A stretch of 64,000 nt of DNA from Piscirickettsiaceae bacterium (GTDB taxonomy: Bacteria; Pseudomonadota; Gammaproteobacteria; Nitrosococcales; Methylophagaceae), in NCBI GenBank assembly GCA_013215825.1, contig JABSQN010000004.1, positions 636,957-700,956 on the forward strand, written 5' to 3'. The notes under the pieces are model-generated. The model worked only from the letters and a program-made list of their open reading frames with translations, did no database searches and had not been told where the DNA came from. Of this stretch, positions 17,462-26,475 are shown in pieces (the first letter of the stretch is position 1; the number at the start of each line of letters is the position of its first letter). A program made the position numbers and the translations under genes.

Positions 17462-17914
17462 TTATTTCTTGGCGCGACGAGCCTTTGATTCTTTATATTC
17501 GGCTGCACGTAATTTAGAGCCCATTTTATCAAGAACCCCATTGACATATTTATGACCTTTTTCGCCACCAAATGCTTTAGCTAGCTCAACGGCTTCATTT
17601 AATACAACTCGGTATGGCACTTCTGGGCGGTACATAAACTCGTACACGGCTAAGCGTAATACTGAACTTTCTACCGGATCAATGTCAGCCAAGTTACGAT
17701 CAACGGCATAGGCTAATTCCGCATCTAGTGTGTCAATATTTTTAGAAACACCATCCACTAAACCTGTGAAATATTTGGCGTCCATTTTGTCAGAATTTTC
17801 AGCGGTAACAAATTCTAAGCTATCTTTGCCCAATGCTTGCTCATTAACAAGTGCTTGGTATAAGGCCTGAACAGCGGCGCGACGTGAGTGTGAACGAGGT
17901 AATGCTCTTGCCAT
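17462..17914 (-). CDS. nusB: Transcription antitermination factor NusB
   Basis: NusB binds boxA RNA with S10 and supports rRNA transcription antitermination. The conserved start HSRRAAVQALYQALVN, the middle VLRLAVYEFMYRPEVPYRVVLNEAVELAKAFG and the end HKYVNGVLDKM fit well. The length of 150 aa is slightly over the family mean. It starts directly after ribH with no gap, the common ribH-nusB-thiL-pgpA order. Confidence 0.96.
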   Translation of the reverse strand: MARALPRSHSRRAAVQALYQALVNEQALGKDSLEFVTAENSDKMDAKYFTGLVDGVSKNIDTLDAELAYAVDRNLADIDPVESSVLRLAVYEFMYRPEVPYRVVLNEAVELAKAFGGEKGHKYVNGVLDKMGSKLRAAEYKESKARRAKK

Positions 17915-18397
17915 TTATTTTGCACCTTCAATTTGACGTAAAACATTGACCATTTCAATAGTTCCCATTGCAGCTTCTGCACCTTTATTGCCAGCTTTAG
18001 TGCCAGCACGTTCAATTGCTTGTTCGATAGTATCAACAGTTAAAACACCAAAAGATACTGGAATATCAAGTTGTAACGTTAATTGACCTAAGCCTTTAGA
18101 GCATTCTCCGGCGACATATTCAAAATGTGGCGTACCACCACGAATAACCGCACCCAATGCAATAATGGCATCATATTTACCGGTACGGCCCATACGTTGA
18201 ACAGCTAATGGAATTTCGACGGCACCTGGTACGCGTGCTAAATCAATATCACTTTCACTCGCGCCATGACGTACTAAACAATCAATCGCACCCGAAATTA
18301 GATTATCAACGATAAAGTCATTAAATCGCCCTGCAACAATGCCTATTTTTAGCCCTTTAGCTGAAAAATCGCCTGAAAATGTAGTGATCTTACTCAT
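17915..18397 (-). CDS. ribH: 6,7-dimethyl-8-ribityllumazine synthase
   Basis: RibH makes the riboflavin precursor lumazine from the diaminouracil and a butanone phosphate. Conserved motifs: [50 protein letters not shown] and [19 protein letters not shown]. The active-site histidine is in PHFEYV. The length of 160 aa is normal. No riboflavin riboswitch is seen in the 84 bases before it, and ribBA is not in the window. Confidence 0.96.
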   Translation of the reverse strand: MSKITTFSGDFSAKGLKIGIVAGRFNDFIVDNLISGAIDCLVRHGASESDIDLARVPGAVEIPLAVQRMGRTGKYDAIIALGAVIRGGTPHFEYVAGECSKGLGQLTLQLDIPVSFGVLTVDTIEQAIERAGTKAGNKGAEAAMGTIEMVNVLRQIEGAK

Positions 18398-18481
18398 TTG
18401 TTTAATCTATCCGAGAAATTATGAACCACTATTGTACTGTTTTTAGAGAGTGTCTGCCCGACTAAGTATTGCATGCTTTGT

Positions 18482-19327
18482 TCATTTGTTTTTAGCATGA
18501 GGAAGCCCCGCTGGGTCAGCATCGATCTCAAACCATTTATACTTTTTCTTGTCAATCCGAACTGCTGTGAGCTTATCGCCCCAAACTGCACCACTGTCTA
18601 AGGAAAAAACATTGCCATATTGTCCAATACCTAAGGTTGACCAATGACCAAAAACAATACAATCTGCCTTTGTTTTACGATCTGGCATTTCAAACCAGGG
18701 TAATTCACCGCTTGGTTTATCTTTGGGCTCACCTTTGAATTTTAACGCTAGACGACCATCATCATGGCAATAACGCAGGCGAGTAAAACAATTGGTGATA
18801 TAGCGTAAGCGATCCCAGCCAATTAATTCTTTTGACCATTTATCTGGTTTATTGCCATACATGTTTTTGAAAAAGTCTTGCCAGTGTTCACCTTGCAATA
18901 CTTTTTCAACTTCTTTGGCTCTTTTTCGACACTTTTTTATCGACCATTTCGGTGGCAAACCAGCATGTACCATACTAAAACCAAGGGTTTTGTCATGATA
19001 GAACAAAGGCTGGTGACGTAACCAAGTAATCAATACATCGCAATCATCGGCATCTAGTACCGATTCCATAGTATCCATTCGATGATGATAATCATTCACC
19101 CCAACTGCATTGGCAATTAAATGGAGATCATGATTGCCTAAAACCACTTTAACGCTATCAGGATGAGCCATTGCAAAGCGAATTACTTCTGCTGACTTAG
19201 GGCCTCTATTAACCAAGTCGCCAGCCAGCCAAACTTGATCTTTTTTAGGATCAAACTCAATAACCTTAAGTAACTTCAATAATTCATCAAAGCACCCTTG
19301 CACATCGCCTATTGCATAAATAGCCAT
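18482..19327 (-). CDS. apaH: Diadenosine tetraphosphatase ApaH
   Basis: ApaH symmetrically hydrolyses Ap4A to ADP and also removes Np4 caps from RNA in E. coli. The metallophosphatase motifs are complete: GDVQGCFDEL, GDLVNRGPKS, GNHDLHL, and the C-terminal GHWSTLG with the SLDSGAVWG motif. The length of 281 aa matches the family. It stands alone here, away from the ksgA/apaG genes it accompanies in E. coli. Confidence 0.95.
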   Translation of the reverse strand: MAIYAIGDVQGCFDELLKLLKVIEFDPKKDQVWLAGDLVNRGPKSAEVIRFAMAHPDSVKVVLGNHDLHLIANAVGVNDYHHRMDTMESVLDADDCDVLITWLRHQPLFYHDKTLGFSMVHAGLPPKWSIKKCRKRAKEVEKVLQGEHWQDFFKNMYGNKPDKWSKELIGWDRLRYITNCFTRLRYCHDDGRLALKFKGEPKDKPSGELPWFEMPDRKTKADCIVFGHWSTLGIGQYGNVFSLDSGAVWGDKLTAVRIDKKKYKWFEIDADPAGLPHAKNK

Positions 19328-19395
19328 TTAAAATTCTCACCGTTTTTAATTAGTGACTACTTTACCTGAGAAAGACGGTGAGGAACAGTTGAACC

Positions 19396-19441
19396 GTAAG
19401 TCGGACTTTAGTCCGACATATCGGGTTAAAACCTGACCTAC
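19396..19441. repeat. Dispersed double-palindrome repeat, copy 5 of 6 (no spacer)
   Basis: GTAAGTCGGACTTTAGTCCG is followed almost directly by TCGGGTTAAAACCTGACCTA. This is a compact 46-base copy with only a few bases between halves, just past the DUF934 gene. Confidence 0.8.
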
Positions 19442-19444
19442 AGC

Positions 19445-19924
19445 TTATCGGCGGCGATATAGTGGTTCGGGCTTCAATACCGTCGTTTGATAACTTTCAC
19501 TAAAATCATTAAACGCAGGCAGCGCATTCTCTAGGTTATCTAGATTAGCCATTTCAAAACTATTAATGCCACATTGCGTCATATAGAACAGTTGATCATA
19601 CAAAATATCGCCTTGCGCTCTGATCTCACCTTGATAATCATAACGATCACGTAACAGCCTAGCAAAGGAATAACAACGACCATCCGTAAAAGCTGGAAAT
19701 ACTAAGATTATCAGTGAAAATTTCGCCAAATCAGGTACGATTTCTTCTAAAGGATCATCACCCGTTAAACGCAATCCAAGCCCACCTTCATGCTTGTTTA
19801 AACTTTCGTGTTCTGCCTGCCAACGTGTAATAGAGACGGTAATATCACCGGTAACAAGATCGGCATCATCATCCAAATGCAGCCAATTATCTTCAACAAT
19901 TTCGCGATTTTTAATTATCTGCAT
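19445..19924 (-). CDS. DUF934 protein, probable sulfite reductase partner
   Basis: A 159-aa protein of the DUF934 (COG3749) family, commonly paired with siroheme sulfite reductase in Pseudomonas and relatives. Recognisable conserved parts are GLRLTGDDPLEEI, LIILVFPAFTDGRCYS and YQGEIRAQGDILYDQLFYMTQCG. I chose the ATG at 19924 (MQIIKNRE), which overlaps the upstream gene by 14 bases; the longer frame to 19957 adds 11 unconserved residues. No catalytic residues are known. Its role as electron or assembly partner is inferred from context only. Confidence 0.85.
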   Translation of the reverse strand: MQIIKNREIVEDNWLHLDDDADLVTGDITVSITRWQAEHESLNKHEGGLGLRLTGDDPLEEIVPDLAKFSLIILVFPAFTDGRCYSFARLLRDRYDYQGEIRAQGDILYDQLFYMTQCGINSFEMANLDNLENALPAFNDFSESYQTTVLKPEPLYRRR

Positions 19925-21563
19925 AAACACGCTCCTTAAACGGATCAATACCCACACGACGTACCGTCGCTAAAAACAGTTCACCTTCATGACGGTGTTC
20001 TTTGAAGACCTCTAATAAAGTCGTTACGGTATCAACCACTTTATCTTTAGGAATTGCACGGCCTAAACGCTTGCCTAATGTCGCATCAGCCTCCGAACTA
20101 CCACCCAAGGTAAATTGATACCACTCTTCGCCTTTTTTATCGACACCAAGAATACCAATATGACCAACACTTTGATGGGCACAACCATTCATACAGCCTG
20201 ACATTTTTATCTTAATATCACCTAAGTCATACAAATAATCTAAATCATCAAAACGTTCGTTAATTTCTTTTGCCAGTGGTATTGAGGTGGCATTAGCCAA
20301 TCCACAAAAATCCAAGCCCGGACAGCAAATCATATCGGTCAACGTATTAATATTCGGCGTTGCTAAACCTTCTGCTTGCAAACGCAACCATAGGGCATAA
20401 AGCTCGCCTTGTTTAACATCACCTAATAATAAGTTTTGATTATGCGATACTCGAATTTCACCTACACTAAACTCATCCGCCACTTCAGCAATAACATCTA
20501 ATTGTTCTGCAGTCACATCGCCTGGTGGAACTTGGGGTGCTTTTAATGAAATATACGCAATTTTATAGCCAGAAATTTTGTGATCAACTACGTTTTGTTT
20601 CACCCAGCGGGCAAAGTCTGCATCCTCAGCCTGCATTTTGGCAAAGCTTTCATCATTTCCAGCCGTTAAATCATAATCAGGTTCGGTAAAATGCTGTTTG
20701 ACTCGCTCAATTTCTTTGTCATCAAGTTCAAGCTGTTGGCGAATTTGTACCCATTCAGCCTCAACCAATTCACGAATATGGTTTATTCCATGCTCACGTA
20801 CCGTGATCTTAATCCGTGCTTTATATTTATTATCACGACGACCTAGACGATTATAAACCCGTAAAATGGCTTCTAAATAAGATAATAAATCTTTCTTCTC
20901 TAGAAATGGTCGAATTTGCTGACCTAAAATAGGTGTTCGGCCTAAACCACCACCAACTAAGACTTCGAATCCTACTTCGCCTTCATTGTTTTTAACCAAA
21001 TGTAGGCCAATATCATGCAGTTTCGTAGCCGCTCTATCTTCTTTATTGCCAATAACAGCGATCTTGAATTTACGTGGTAAATAAGCAAACTCAGGATGAA
21101 ACGTAGACCATTGACGAATAATTTCACACCAAGGACGTGGATCTTCAATTTCGCCAGCACAGACACCCGCCAACTGATCAGAAGTCGTATTACGAATACA
21201 GTTACCACTACTTTGAATAGCGTGCATTTGTACTGAAGCAAGCTCAGCTAAAATATCAGGCACTGTTTCTAATGCGGGCCAATTTAATTGGAAATTTGTT
21301 CGAGTTGTAAAATGCACATAGCCCTTATCATAGCGGCGAGAAATATCTGCCATTTTACGAACTTGCTTTGATGATAGAAGTCCATAAGGCACTGCCACAC
21401 GCAACATTGGCGCATGGATTTGAACATATAAACCATTCATCAATCGCAAAGGACGAAATTGCTCTTCTGTTAATTCACCCGCCAGAAAACGACGTGTTTG
21501 ATCGCGGTATTGCGCTACTCGCTGATCAACCATTGCTTGATCATAACTATCGTATTGATACAT
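19911..21563 (-). CDS. Siroheme nitrite/sulfite reductase (assimilatory, CysI-like)
   Basis: This protein catalyses six-electron reduction, most likely of sulfite to sulfide. The siroheme/4Fe-4S motifs are present: CCPGLDFCGLAN (C-x5-C) and KIKMSGCMNGCAHQSVG (C-x3-C). The ferrodoxin-like half domains contain VHFTTRTNFQLNW and FEVLVGGGLGRTP. The length of 550 aa fits the one-chain NirA/CysI family. No CysJ flavoprotein lies nearby, so the electron donor is probably ferredoxin or another partner. Sulfite as substrate is inferred from the DUF934 neighbour and the cys genes elsewhere in the window. Confidence 0.9.
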   Translation of the reverse strand: MYQYDSYDQAMVDQRVAQYRDQTRRFLAGELTEEQFRPLRLMNGLYVQIHAPMLRVAVPYGLLSSKQVRKMADISRRYDKGYVHFTTRTNFQLNWPALETVPDILAELASVQMHAIQSSGNCIRNTTSDQLAGVCAGEIEDPRPWCEIIRQWSTFHPEFAYLPRKFKIAVIGNKEDRAATKLHDIGLHLVKNNEGEVGFEVLVGGGLGRTPILGQQIRPFLEKKDLLSYLEAILRVYNRLGRRDNKYKARIKITVREHGINHIRELVEAEWVQIRQQLELDDKEIERVKQHFTEPDYDLTAGNDESFAKMQAEDADFARWVKQNVVDHKISGYKIAYISLKAPQVPPGDVTAEQLDVIAEVADEFSVGEIRVSHNQNLLLGDVKQGELYALWLRLQAEGLATPNINTLTDMICCPGLDFCGLANATSIPLAKEINERFDDLDYLYDLGDIKIKMSGCMNGCAHQSVGHIGILGVDKKGEEWYQFTLGGSSEADATLGKRLGRAIPKDKVVDTVTTLLEVFKEHRHEGELFLATVRRVGIDPFKERVYADN

Positions 21564-21598
21564 TAAACATCTCTACACTCAATAAAGTAAGTTGCTTA

Positions 21599-21621
21599 TT
21601 ATAAGTGATATACTCTTATAA
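21599..21621. promoter_or_regulatory. AT-rich dyad between the sulfite reductase and DUF3465 genes
   Basis: TTATAAG and CTTATAA form a perfect inverted repeat with a nine-base spacer, 36 bases upstream of the reductase start. A second dyad, ATCTAT-ATTA-ATAGAT, lies about 25 bases further on. The layout fits a LysR-type operator such as CysB's, but I cannot identify the protein. Confidence 0.4.
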
Positions 21622-21712
21622 CTGTAAATTATAAATATCTATATTAATAGATGATAATCTTCTATCAATAGAGTAGAAGCCAAACACTACAAAACAACAA
21701 TAGTGAATAATC

Positions 21713-22153
21713 ATGTCAAGATCATCACGTCAAAAGCAACGAATATGGTTAATTATTGCCTTTATAATTATCGGTTACGGTGCCAGCCAATTTTCAGCAG
21801 AACAAGCTTACTCACCCATTCAAGTAACAAAGATTGAACACGCTTTTCAGCAGCAACAAAGTAATGTTCAATTACAAGTGACTGGTAAAGTGATCACGTT
21901 ATTAAAAGATGATCTCGACGGCAACCGCCACCAACGCTTTATTATTAAATTAGCCCATGACCAAACCCTTTTAATCGCACACAATATTGATCTGGCGAAC
22001 CGAATTGATCAGCTTAAAATTAATGATGAAATCACACTCTTTGGTGAATACGAATGGAATGCTAAAGGGGGTGTTTTGCACTGGACACATCACGACCCAG
22101 CTAAACGTCATATTGATGGTTGGATAAAACATCAAGGCCAAGTTTATCAATAA
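21713..22153 (+). CDS. DUF3465 family protein with N-terminal membrane anchor
   Basis: The 146-aa protein starts with a hydrophobic helix (IWLIIAFIIIGYGASQF), then a domain matching DUF3465: HQRFIIKLAHDQTLLIAHNIDLANRI, GEYEWNAKGGVLHWTHHDP and GWIKHQGQVYQ. The function of the family is unknown. The fold resembles a small OB-like barrel facing the periplasm. Two bases separate it from the next gene, which suggests co-transcription. Confidence 0.82.
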   Translation: MSRSSRQKQRIWLIIAFIIIGYGASQFSAEQAYSPIQVTKIEHAFQQQQSNVQLQVTGKVITLLKDDLDGNRHQRFIIKLAHDQTLLIAHNIDLANRIDQLKINDEITLFGEYEWNAKGGVLHWTHHDPAKRHIDGWIKHQGQVYQ

Positions 22154-22155
22154 GC

Positions 22156-22686
22156 ATGACTGACCTAGTACCGGCCAGTATCAGCTTTCCCCCAATCGCT
22201 GGCAAAGATGCACAAATATTAATACTCGGTTCCATGCCCGGTATCAAATCATTACAAGAACAGCAATATTACGCCCACCCACGCAATGCCTTTTGGCCGA
22301 TTATGGCGAGCTTGTATGATTTTGATTTATCGTTAGATTACGCAGCACGTTGTCAACAATTAGTCGACAATAAAGTGGCTATCTGGGACGTGTTAAAAAG
22401 CTGTTGCCGCCAAGGCAGTTTAGATCAAGCGATTGAAACGGACTCCATCGTTGCCAATGACTTTCTTGCATTCCTCACTCAGTACCCTAAAATCAAATCT
22501 ATTTGTTTCAATGGTACAAAAGCAGAACAAGTCTTTCATCGCTATGTGCTACCTACATTAACAACAGCGCAGCAACAAATAATAAGACACAAATTGCCCT
22601 CAACCAGTCCGGCACATGCAACTCAATCTTTTGATGATAAATTGAGCCAATGGCAAATAACCAAACAAAATATGGAGGCTGATTAA
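22156..22686 (+). CDS. DNA-deoxyinosine/uracil glycosylase (UDG superfamily)
   Basis: This base-excision repair enzyme belongs to the family acting on deoxyinosine or G:U mismatches. Motif I is LGSMPGIKSL, followed by YYAHPRNAFWPIM, and the C-terminal motif is LPSTSPAHA. I start at ATG 22156 (MTDLVPAS), two bases after the DUF3465 stop; an upstream in-frame start would overlap that gene. The product is 176 aa. The 3' end runs into the shared terminator hairpin. Confidence 0.88.
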   Translation: MTDLVPASISFPPIAGKDAQILILGSMPGIKSLQEQQYYAHPRNAFWPIMASLYDFDLSLDYAARCQQLVDNKVAIWDVLKSCCRQGSLDQAIETDSIVANDFLAFLTQYPKIKSICFNGTKAEQVFHRYVLPTLTTAQQQIIRHKLPSTSPAHATQSFDDKLSQWQITKQNMEAD

Positions 22687-22701
22687 TTTGCCAGCCTCCA
22701 T
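22672..22701. terminator. Bidirectional terminator between the glycosylase gene and katA
   Basis: A perfect 10-bp stem, ATGGAGGCTG pairing with CAGCCTCCAT across a ten-base loop, lies between convergent genes. Minus-strand transcription gives ATATTTTG after it, so it best serves katA. Confidence 0.72.
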
Positions 22702-22716
22702 ATACACGAGTTGTCG

Positions 22717-24177
22717 TTATTTCAAAACACTCAATGCAAGTCTTACTCGATTTGCATAGCCAGAATCAGCATTTTCAAATTGTGTTAACAACCGCACTTG
22801 AATAGAACGATTTGCATGCACCAAACCACCAGCAATATTTTTAGCTAGCTGGTCTTTTTGTGATTCATCCATCAAGCGATATAAATCACCCGCTTGTGAA
22901 TAATGATCATCCTGATCGGTCTGATATCGATTAATCCATGCATCATTCTCAACAGGCATGGGGGGTTCAGCAACAGAAAGATCTGGAGATGGCGCTCCTT
23001 CATTAATCCGGTCATTAGGATAAAAGTTAGTTCCTGAACCTTGGTTTTCACCACCATGTACCGGGCAACCGCCAGCCATTGCACCATCGCGTTGATAATT
23101 ATTAACAGGACATTTAGCCGCATTAACAGCCAATTGGTTCACATTCACACCGACTCTATAACGATGAGCATCTTGATAGGCTAACAAACGTCCTTGCAAC
23201 ATTTTGTCAGGTGAAACACCAATACCCGGTACTAAATTACTCGGGGAAAATGCAGCCTGTTCCGTTTCAGAAAAATAGTTGGTCACATTACGATTTAATT
23301 CCAACTTCCCTACTTCTATGAGAGGAAAATCGGAATGAGGCCAAACTTTAGTCAAATCAAAAGGGTTAATTTGATAACCTTCAGCTTCTTGTTCCGTCAT
23401 GATCTGAACTTTTGCAGACCAGCTTGGGTAATCACTACTCGCAATCGCTTCAACTAAATCCTGTTGTGCACCATATCCAGGCTTTACTGATGCTTCCGCT
23501 TCGGTCAATGTTTGAATGCCTTGATTACTCTTAAAGTGCCACTTAAACCAAACTCGCTCACCTTTATCATTCCAAAAGCTATAGGTATGTGAACTAAAAC
23601 CATGCATATGTCGATATGAAGCTGGAATACCTCTATCAGACATCAAGATTGTCATCTGATGTAACGATTGGGGATGATTGGCCCAAAACTCATACATTGC
23701 AGCCGGATCAGGCATATTGGTTTGTGGGTTTTTCTTTTGTGAATGTACAAAGTCCGGAAACTTTATCGGATCTCTAAGAAAGAACACCGGCGTATTATTA
23801 CCCACCATATCGTAGTTGCCTTGCTGGGTATAAAACTTAATCGCAAAACCACGTGGGTCACGAGCATAGTCGCTCGAATCTTGTCCGCCACCTACGGTTG
23901 AAAACCTGACAAAAATGTCGGTGGCTTGCCCTTCTACCTGTAGAAAATCTGCTATTGTACGATCCTTAAGCGAGTGAGTTAGGGTAAAAGTCCCATACGC
24001 ACCTGTTCCTCTTGCATGAACAACTCGCTCAGGAATACGCTCTCGATTAAAGTGAGCCAACTTTTCAAAGGTATAATGATTATCAAAGGTAAGTGGCCCA
24101 CGTTCACCCACACTAATACTATTATTATCATCTGCAACGGGTGAACCCGTCGCTGTCGTCAATATTGTTTTTGCCAT
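22717..24177 (-). CDS. katA: Monofunctional heme catalase KatA
   Basis: The protein converts hydrogen peroxide to water and oxygen. It has the clade 3 small-subunit form (486 aa) without the C-terminal flavodoxin-like domain. The distal histidine lies in VVHARGTGAYGTF, the distal asparagine in YDMVGNNTPVFF, and the proximal heme tyrosine in RLLAYQDAHRYRVG. A GAGAGGC site precedes the ATG. It has its own upstream region with a perfect dyad. Confidence 0.96.
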   Translation of the reverse strand: MAKTILTTATGSPVADDNNSISVGERGPLTFDNHYTFEKLAHFNRERIPERVVHARGTGAYGTFTLTHSLKDRTIADFLQVEGQATDIFVRFSTVGGGQDSSDYARDPRGFAIKFYTQQGNYDMVGNNTPVFFLRDPIKFPDFVHSQKKNPQTNMPDPAAMYEFWANHPQSLHQMTILMSDRGIPASYRHMHGFSSHTYSFWNDKGERVWFKWHFKSNQGIQTLTEAEASVKPGYGAQQDLVEAIASSDYPSWSAKVQIMTEQEAEGYQINPFDLTKVWPHSDFPLIEVGKLELNRNVTNYFSETEQAAFSPSNLVPGIGVSPDKMLQGRLLAYQDAHRYRVGVNVNQLAVNAAKCPVNNYQRDGAMAGGCPVHGGENQGSGTNFYPNDRINEGAPSPDLSVAEPPMPVENDAWINRYQTDQDDHYSQAGDLYRLMDESQKDQLAKNIAGGLVHANRSIQVRLLTQFENADSGYANRVRLALSVLK

Positions 24178-24254
24178 GGTTATGCCTCTCGATTTATTCC
24201 AGATACAAGCCGTTCTTGAATCTGGTTTTAATCATAGGCCAGCTTAAACAAATT

Positions 24255-24270
24255 GTATAACGAGTTATAC
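24255..24270. promoter_or_regulatory. Perfect 16-bp palindrome upstream of katA
   Basis: GTATAAC-GA-GTTATAC is a perfect 7-2-7 dyad, 78 bases upstream of the katA start. It ends 18 bases before a TATGAT that could be the -10 box on the minus strand, placing it over the -35 region. It resembles an operator; the regulator is unknown. Confidence 0.45.
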
Positions 24271-24316
24271 CTTAAAGTTTAATCGCTTTTATCGATTACT
24301 TAATTTGGCGAATTGA

Positions 24317-24775
24317 TTATTCTAGTGATTCTTTTAAAAACACCACATACAAACCTTGGTGTACTCCGCATAACCCTTTTTCAGACTCAATTTCAGCAGT
24401 TAAAGATAATCGTGCTTTGCCCTTTTCTTTTAAGGTTGTAATAAATAACTCGAGTTCTTCAGCACTCGGGAAAGCACATGTAGCAGTAAAGTCTGCTGTG
24501 ACCGGCTTTTTAAAATCGTATTCACTTTTTTGAATCACCAGATCATTGTTAATGCCTAACTGTTTCAACTTTAAGTAAATTAATGCCCAACCAGTCAAAA
24601 TACCTATCGCGGCCTGACTGCCACCAAACGCAGTGCCATGTAGGTTTTTATTGGCCTCTAATGGAGCAGTGATAATGATTTCATTACCATCAAACGATTT
24701 GATTTCAACACCGAGATTAGCAGTGATTGGAATATTCTTTTGTATATACTCAAGTTCAGAGTCTAAATCTAGCAC
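24317..24775 (-). CDS. Putative thioesterase of the hotdog fold (YiiD C-terminal type)
   Basis: A 152-aa hotdog-fold protein with the helix region HGTAFGGSQAAIGILTGWALIYLKL, the Gly-rich turn usual in YiiD C-terminal and PaaI-related thioesterases. A conserved IQKSEYDFKKPVTADFTA strand follows. The substrate is unknown. The start overlaps the end of the upstream repeat-protein frame by 20 bases, so they may have been one operon. Confidence 0.74.
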   Translation of the reverse strand: MLDLDSELEYIQKNIPITANLGVEIKSFDGNEIIITAPLEANKNLHGTAFGGSQAAIGILTGWALIYLKLKQLGINNDLVIQKSEYDFKKPVTADFTATCAFPSAEELELFITTLKEKGKARLSLTAEIESEKGLCGVHQGLYVVFLKESLE

Positions 24776-26390
24776 CTAACTTACCTATATTATTCGGTTT
24801 ACCTTCAAGGATTCCTGTGGCCTCAAACCTTTCATATAGCCACTTCCAGTTTTCCGTTGTTCTTTGACTTCGGTTTTCATTTAAAGATTGAGCTATTATT
24901 TTATCTAACTCATCATCATCGAAAGAAAGTAAAACTAGCACCGCATGATGAACAAAGTAATGATAATCATTTTCCAACATAGGCAGCATTAAATCAATAA
25001 ACTGTTTGTCCTGCAGTTCAATAGTCTTCCGTATAAACCTACCAAAAAAAGTATGAAGAGGTTGTGCTGGAGTCACAATATTATATTTAACTAACTCTAT
25101 TCCACTTTTCCTGTCTTGATTCAATACAAAACCGACCATTTTAATTGCGAAAATCCCCATATAATTTGTTTGGCTTTTATTATCGGTATAAAACTGTTCC
25201 AAATTTCTTAAATTAGACTTAGTCAACTCCAACGCTCTCTCAGGATCTTGCTGGACTAAATAATCATAATTAATTCGTTGTATCCGGTTTTCTTTTTCCC
25301 AGAAGAACCATAGCAATTCAGTTCCTTTACCATTACTCAACTTATTAATGGCATCAAAAAGAAGTCGTTTATACTGCATCTTTTTCTGGATGTTTAACTC
25401 TTCCGTCTCATTTAGTTGAGTGTTAAGTGAGAGAATCGCATCATTATCTAATTGCTTAACAAGAGCGTTAAATAAGTTTTTCAATGTACTTGCTCTAAAT
25501 GCCCTGGACTTCTTAGTTTCATTAAAAGTTTTAAATAATTCATCGTTTGTAAAAATCTGAATTATTTTCTGAGAAAGTTGATTGCCTTTTTTATGTCCAT
25601 CGTAAAGCAAATAGTCCAATATCAGCTCTACATCTTCAGGCTTTCTATACTTTGCAAGCTTATAAAAAACAGCTTCTTTCTGATATAAATCTATAGCATT
25701 GCGAAGCTTTTGATAAAGCTCAGGCCTCTTTTCAGCTTGTATGATGAATCTAGCAGTTGCAGATAGTTTATTTGGCGTAGCCAATAACGCATTGAACAGT
25801 ATTGCTCTTTGGGATGCATTAAATTTTTCAACATTTAATACCGAGAGCGGATTTAACTTAACCGCAATAGAAAAAAAGACACCCCCTACTTTTACCTTAC
25901 CTGATTCATCATACGAACCACGTCTAATCTCAGTATTATCATTAAGGTGATCTATTAAAAATGGAACAACGTCCACTTATGGAAAGGAATACACTAATGT
26001 TTGAAAAGCAGAGGTTCGAACATGAGCATCTGGATGATTTGTCAGTTCAATCCAATCTTGACGTGAAATCGTTTTTGCCCAGTCTATATAGTCTTCAATT
26101 TTGTTATTTGAGCGCCAACTGTATGGATTTTCTAATTGGACTAGGCCATAGAATGGAAAAGACCGCTTTTTTGCAAACAACTCATCTCCTATCTGCTTAT
26201 TTCTTGGTGTGTCTATACAGTATTCTTCGCTGTATGCTCCCTTTGACTGCACGCAATAAACTTGGATTACTCTATCTGCAAAGAGTTGACCCTCGGGAGA
26301 AACCTTACTCAGATCATAGCTATCTATCGCATGACTTGAAACTGAATAGAGTATGGTGAAAATTATGCTTAGTTGTATTTGCCACTTCAT
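24756..26390 (-). pseudogene. Secreted alpha-helical (HEAT-like) repeat protein split by an in-frame TAA
   Basis: Two frames lie in the same phase: 137 residues from 26390 with a signal peptide (MKWQIQLSIIFTILYSVSSHA), then a TAA at 25977-25979, then GTG and 405 further residues. The join is smooth, ending SAFQTLVYSFP before the stop and continuing VDVVPFLIDHLNDNTE after it, which looks like one repeat module. The unbroken product would be about 544 aa, exported, helix-rich and of unknown function. One base change (for example from AAA or CAA) would restore it. A recent pseudogene, programmed readthrough or a sequencing error are all possible. Confidence 0.72.
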
Positions 26391-26440
26391 ATCTACATTC
26401 CTTATATCAATGAACTGAGTTTATATTTTACATATAAAAA

Positions 26441-26459
26441 AGCCGAGCAATGCCCGGCT
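26441..26459 (-). terminator. Terminator after cysN
   Basis: A stem AGCCG...CGGCT with additional pairing inside (arms within 26441-26459) is followed on the minus strand by TTTTTT. It lies 17 bases past the cysN stop. Confidence 0.85.
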
Positions 26460-26475
26460 CTTCATATTTAATGAT

